This document shows, piece by piece, positions 5,288 to 7,880 of a stretch of 7,880 nt of DNA. The stretch is taken from positions 1 to 7,880 of the forward strand of contig JAGOGT010000045.1 of assembly GCA_017996595.1 (NCBI GenBank), given 5' to 3'. The notes beneath the pieces are model-generated. The model did not search any database, was not told the DNA's origin, and saw only the letters and a program-made list of their open reading frames with translations. Origin of the DNA: Candidatus Cloacimonadota bacterium (GTDB lineage: Bacteria; Cloacimonadota; Cloacimonadia; Cloacimonadales; Cloacimonadaceae). Each line of letters begins with the position of its first letter. The first letter of the stretch is position 1. A program made the position numbers and the translations under genes.

Positions 5288-7819
5288 GTGAGAATCAATC
5301 AGCGGCTATTGGTTCTCTTCATTGTCATCGCTATTGGCTTTGGCGGCTTTTTCTACCTGTTTTTCCATATCAAACAGCAGGAGATGAGCATCTATGCCGA
5401 TTCGGACCTCAGTCAGCGCCGGATGGCCATCGATACCATCTTCCAATACAAGATCGATACCCAGCTTTCCCTGCTGCAGGATTATAGCGTGTGGGACGAA
5501 CTCCTCTCCTACATGAGGCATCGCAACAAAGCTTGGGCCGATGATAACCTGGCTTCCCTTATTCCTTCCTTCTCATATTCTCTGGTTCAGGTTTATGATA
5601 CCAAGCACCGGCTTATCTACTGCCACAGCGATGAATCCATCAGCAATCTCGAAAGCTATGTGATCGAGCCGGAAGTGCTGGATTCACTGATCACTCAAAA
5701 GAAGATGTTCTATAATACCCGCTTTGGCAATATGATCCTGGCCAATGCCATCAGCGGCATTCATCCTTCGGGAGACACCCAACGTGAAACCCCTCCTTCA
5801 GGATATCTGCTTATCTCCCATGCCTGGGATTTTCGCTACCTGGCCGAAATGGCCAAAAGCCTGAATTATGATATTCGTGTGTCGCTTTTAGAAGAATCGC
5901 CCCACGAAACCGATACCAGCCAGTATAATACCAAGATCACCCGTCAGATCAAGAACTGGCGTGATGAAACCATCGCCTGGCTGATCTTTTACAGCAGCAA
6001 TCCCTTCATGGCTGAGCTGCGTAATCTGGGTAATCTGATCATCTTTTCCACTCTGGGTTTCATTCTGGTATTTCTGGTACTCCAATTCGTGCTGATTCAG
6101 CAGTGGATCACTTCACCCCTCAAGCTTATATCCCAAAGCCTTAATCATAATGATCCCAATCTCATCCGCCCCATCGAACACCGCAATAACGAATTTTCGG
6201 ATATTGCTGCCCTCATTGAGCGCTTCTTCATCCAGCAGCAGGAGCTGATCTCCGAAATCGAAGAACGCAAACTCTCCCAGGAAAAACTGCGGGAAATGGA
6301 AGATCAAACCCGCAAAATCCTGCTCACTTCGCCGGAATCCATCATCGTTACTGATCTTGATGGCTACATTCTCACGGCCAATGAGGAAAGCCTGCGCCTG
6401 ATTGCCGTTACCAATGAAAGCGAGCTTATCACCCGACACGCCACCATCCTGGAACTGGCGCCGGAACAAGATCACCAGGCCCTTACGGACTTGATAAACG
6501 ATCTGCGCCACGGAGGGGACGTGAAGAACCTGGAGCTAAAGCTGGAAGATGCTCAGGGCCAGGTTTTCCCCGCGCTTATCAGCGCTTCTGTGATCACCGA
6601 TGGAGATCATAAACCTTCCAAACTGGTGTTTATCACCAGGGACATCAGCGAGCTGAAGTCTCTGGAAATTCAGCTCCGCCAATCGCAGAAAATGGAATCA
6701 ATCGGCACTCTGGCCGGGGGCATAGCCCACGATTTTAATAATATCATCACCATCATCGCCGGCTACATCGCCATTTCGGCAGGAAAAATAGACAGCCATC
6801 CCGATGCCAGGGATGATCTGGATGAAGCCCTGAAGGCCTGTCTTAGAGCCAAAAGCCTCATCGGGAAAATCCTCACCTTCAGCCGCCAAAGCGAAGTGAA
6901 GGTGCAGCCCCTGGTTTTGGCCGACGTGGTGGAAGATACCATTCCCATGATCAGAGCTTCTCTTCCCACGAAAATCGAGATCATCACCGATATCTGCAGC
7001 TATAGCTTCACTATTGCCGATCCCACCGAAATTCAGCAGGTGCTGATGAATCTCTCTTCCAATTCCTACCACGCCATGCGGCCAGATGGCGGAACCCTGA
7101 AAATCAGCCTGCATGAGGTGCACGGATTTGAACTGATCGGCCTTGATCCCAAAGTGCGCCTGGGCTCGGACTATCTGCATCTGATTATCTCAGATACCGG
7201 TAAAGGCATCCCTCCAGATATCCGGGATAGAATTTTCGATCCCTATTTCAGCACCAAACCCATCGACGAAGGTACCGGACTGGGACTCTCCATCGTGCAC
7301 GGGATTATCACCGGCTACGAGGGATTCATCAATGTGCAAAGCGACGCGAATGAAGGCTGCACCGTGAATATCTATCTTCCGGTGCAGGAACATGGACGGC
7401 CGGAAATCGAGCCTGACACGGTGACTAACCATCCCTTTATTCCGGCGCGACTGATGATGGTGGATGATGAAGTGGCTCTCTCCGAACTCTTCAGCACCGT
7501 TTTGCGGGATGCAGGATATCAGGTGAATCACTTCAGCGATAGCCTCAAAGCCCTGGCTTCCTTCACTTCTGCGCCAGATTCCTATGATCTCATAATCGCC
7601 GATATCACAATGCCGCATCTGGATGGAATCCGTTTGGCAGAGAAAATTAATCTCATCCGCAAAGTACCGATTATCCTCTATACCGGTTTCTGCGACCGGC
7701 ATATTCAGGCCCGGGCTGATGAGATAAAAGTGAATAGATTGCTGAATAAACCCCTTCTCCCCGATGACCTGGTGCAAGAAGTGAAAGCGCTGCTCTTTGA
7801 AATGCAGAATGAAAAATGA
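5288..7819 (+). CDS. Hybrid sensor histidine kinase, CHASE4-HAMP-PAS-HisKA-HATPase-REC
   Basis: 843 residues. Two membrane helices (about 7-27 and 247-270) enclose a periplasmic domain with the CHASE4 hallmark LLQDYSVWDELLSYM (62-76) and AWADDNL (82-88). A HAMP linker follows (about 270-325, with TSPLKLISQSL and NNEFSDIAAL), then a short coiled coil and a PAS domain (about 341-455, IIVTDLDGYILTANEES). The dimerisation/phosphoacceptor region has GGIAHDFNNI with His481. The ATPase domain shows the N box (581-592, Asn588/Asn592), DTGKGIP (636-642), IFDPYFSTK (649-657) and GTGLGLSIVHGI (662-673). The C-terminal receiver has Asp726/Asp727, phosphoacceptor Asp772 in IIADITMP, Thr799 and Lys821, all conserved. 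The protein should sense a periplasmic signal, autophosphorylate and pass phosphate to its own receiver; the downstream partner and target are not in the window. It begins 32 bases after the secretin stop with no terminator between, so it is probably co-transcribed and may control or respond to the machine. Confidence 0.95.
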   Translation: MRINQRLLVLFIVIAIGFGGFFYLFFHIKQQEMSIYADSDLSQRRMAIDTIFQYKIDTQLSLLQDYSVWDELLSYMRHRNKAWADDNLASLIPSFSYSLVQVYDTKHRLIYCHSDESISNLESYVIEPEVLDSLITQKKMFYNTRFGNMILANAISGIHPSGDTQRETPPSGYLLISHAWDFRYLAEMAKSLNYDIRVSLLEESPHETDTSQYNTKITRQIKNWRDETIAWLIFYSSNPFMAELRNLGNLIIFSTLGFILVFLVLQFVLIQQWITSPLKLISQSLNHNDPNLIRPIEHRNNEFSDIAALIERFFIQQQELISEIEERKLSQEKLREMEDQTRKILLTSPESIIVTDLDGYILTANEESLRLIAVTNESELITRHATILELAPEQDHQALTDLINDLRHGGDVKNLELKLEDAQGQVFPALISASVITDGDHKPSKLVFITRDISELKSLEIQLRQSQKMESIGTLAGGIAHDFNNIITIIAGYIAISAGKIDSHPDARDDLDEALKACLRAKSLIGKILTFSRQSEVKVQPLVLADVVEDTIPMIRASLPTKIEIITDICSYSFTIADPTEIQQVLMNLSSNSYHAMRPDGGTLKISLHEVHGFELIGLDPKVRLGSDYLHLIISDTGKGIPPDIRDRIFDPYFSTKPIDEGTGLGLSIVHGIITGYEGFINVQSDANEGCTVNIYLPVQEHGRPEIEPDTVTNHPFIPARLMMVDDEVALSELFSTVLRDAGYQVNHFSDSLKALASFTSAPDSYDLIIADITMPHLDGIRLAEKINLIRKVPIILYTGFCDRHIQARADEIKVNRLLNKPLLPDDLVQEVKALLFEMQNEK

Positions 7820-7827
7820 AGAATGAA
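7807..7827 (+). repeat. Three tandem heptamers (G/A)AATGAA across the kinase stop codon
   Basis: GAATGAA, AAATGAA and GAATGAA follow each other without gaps. The kinase stop TGA (7817-7819) is inside the second unit, so the last codons of the gene belong to the repeat. The unit length is not a multiple of three, so a change in copy number would shift the reading frame around the stop. Confidence 0.7.
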
Positions 7828-7880
7828 AGCTCCGCCAAGCCAAGAGATATCTCACTTTTTACACACTCTACCATCTCACT
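7820..7880. other. Non-coding tail after the gene cluster
   Basis: The final 61 bases hold no supported gene. They contain the end of the heptamer repeats, a small palindrome GAGATATCTC (7844-7853) followed by five T (7856-7860), and the octamer ATCTCACT twice (7849-7856 and 7873-7880). The palindrome is too short for a convincing intrinsic terminator. The second octamer ends exactly at the window edge, so a larger repeat may continue beyond. Confidence 0.4.

Noticed and set aside
6698..7180. Open frame on the - strand (160 codons) opposite the kinase core
   Set aside because: Complement shadow of the HisKA and ATPase domains; composition is low in motif content and rich in His, Gly and Asp.
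7190..7855. Long open frame on the - strand (221 codons) opposite the kinase C-terminus
   Set aside because: It covers the ATPase and receiver domains, which have clear motifs on the + strand; the reverse frame shows no known motif.
7844..7860. Possible intrinsic terminator: GAGATATCTC followed by five T
   Set aside because: As a hairpin it has only a three-pair stem with a four-base loop, too weak to support a terminator call.
1..7880. CRISPR array, tRNA, rRNA, insertion sequence or prophage elements
   Set aside because: No regularly spaced repeats, no cloverleaf or rRNA-like stretch, and no transposase or terminal inverted repeats were seen; almost all bases are in the six coding regions.

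Overview
The window is a compact, single-strand gene cluster from a diderm (Gram-negative type) bacterium. All five complete genes and one partial gene read on the + strand, with gaps of 32 bases or less or with stop/start overlaps, so they look like one transcription unit that begins upstream of the window. The diderm assignment rests on an outer-membrane secretin and on inner-membrane proteins with long periplasmic parts. The base composition looks balanced. The split domain set and the protein style would suit an uncultured member of the FCB group (for example Cloacimonadota), but that is a low-confidence guess that only a similarity search could settle.

Layout. (1) 1-293: the 3' end of a gene for a cyclic-nucleotide-binding-fold (CRP-like sensor) protein without a visible DNA-binding tail. 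(2) 306-1514: a PilT-type hexameric ATPase of the type IV pilus / type II secretion superfamily, with intact Walker A, Walker B and His-box motifs but an altered Asp box. (3) 1538-3688: a 716-residue protein that reads as PilM (actin-like), then PilN (membrane helix, coiled coil, ferredoxin-like domain), then a proline-containing linker and a TPR-like periplasmic tail, all in one chain. (4) 3685-4131: a short PilO/GspM-like bitopic protein. (5) 4140-5255: a very short secretin with signal peptide, one N-domain and the secretin core. (6) 5288-7819: a hybrid sensor kinase, TM-CHASE4-TM-HAMP-PAS-HisKA-HATPase-REC. (7) 7820-7880: a non-coding tail with heptamer repeats.

How they fit. Genes 2-5 encode an envelope-spanning machine of the type IV pilus / type II secretion kind: a cytoplasmic motor, an inner-membrane alignment complex equivalent to PilM-PilN-PilO (or GspL-GspM), and an outer-membrane channel. 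No PilP gene lies between the PilO-like and secretin genes, where it usually sits; the extra periplasmic tail on the PilM-PilN fusion could be its functional replacement (inference). The flanking CNB-domain protein and the hybrid kinase are plausible regulators. No pilin, PilB, PilC or prepilin peptidase gene is seen, so the system is either completed elsewhere in the genome or is unusually reduced.

The main points for a second look are the PilM-PilN-TPR fusion, the loss of the usual Glu-Asp pair in the ATPase Asp box, the minimal secretin without PilP, and heptamer repeats that run across the stop codon of the kinase.
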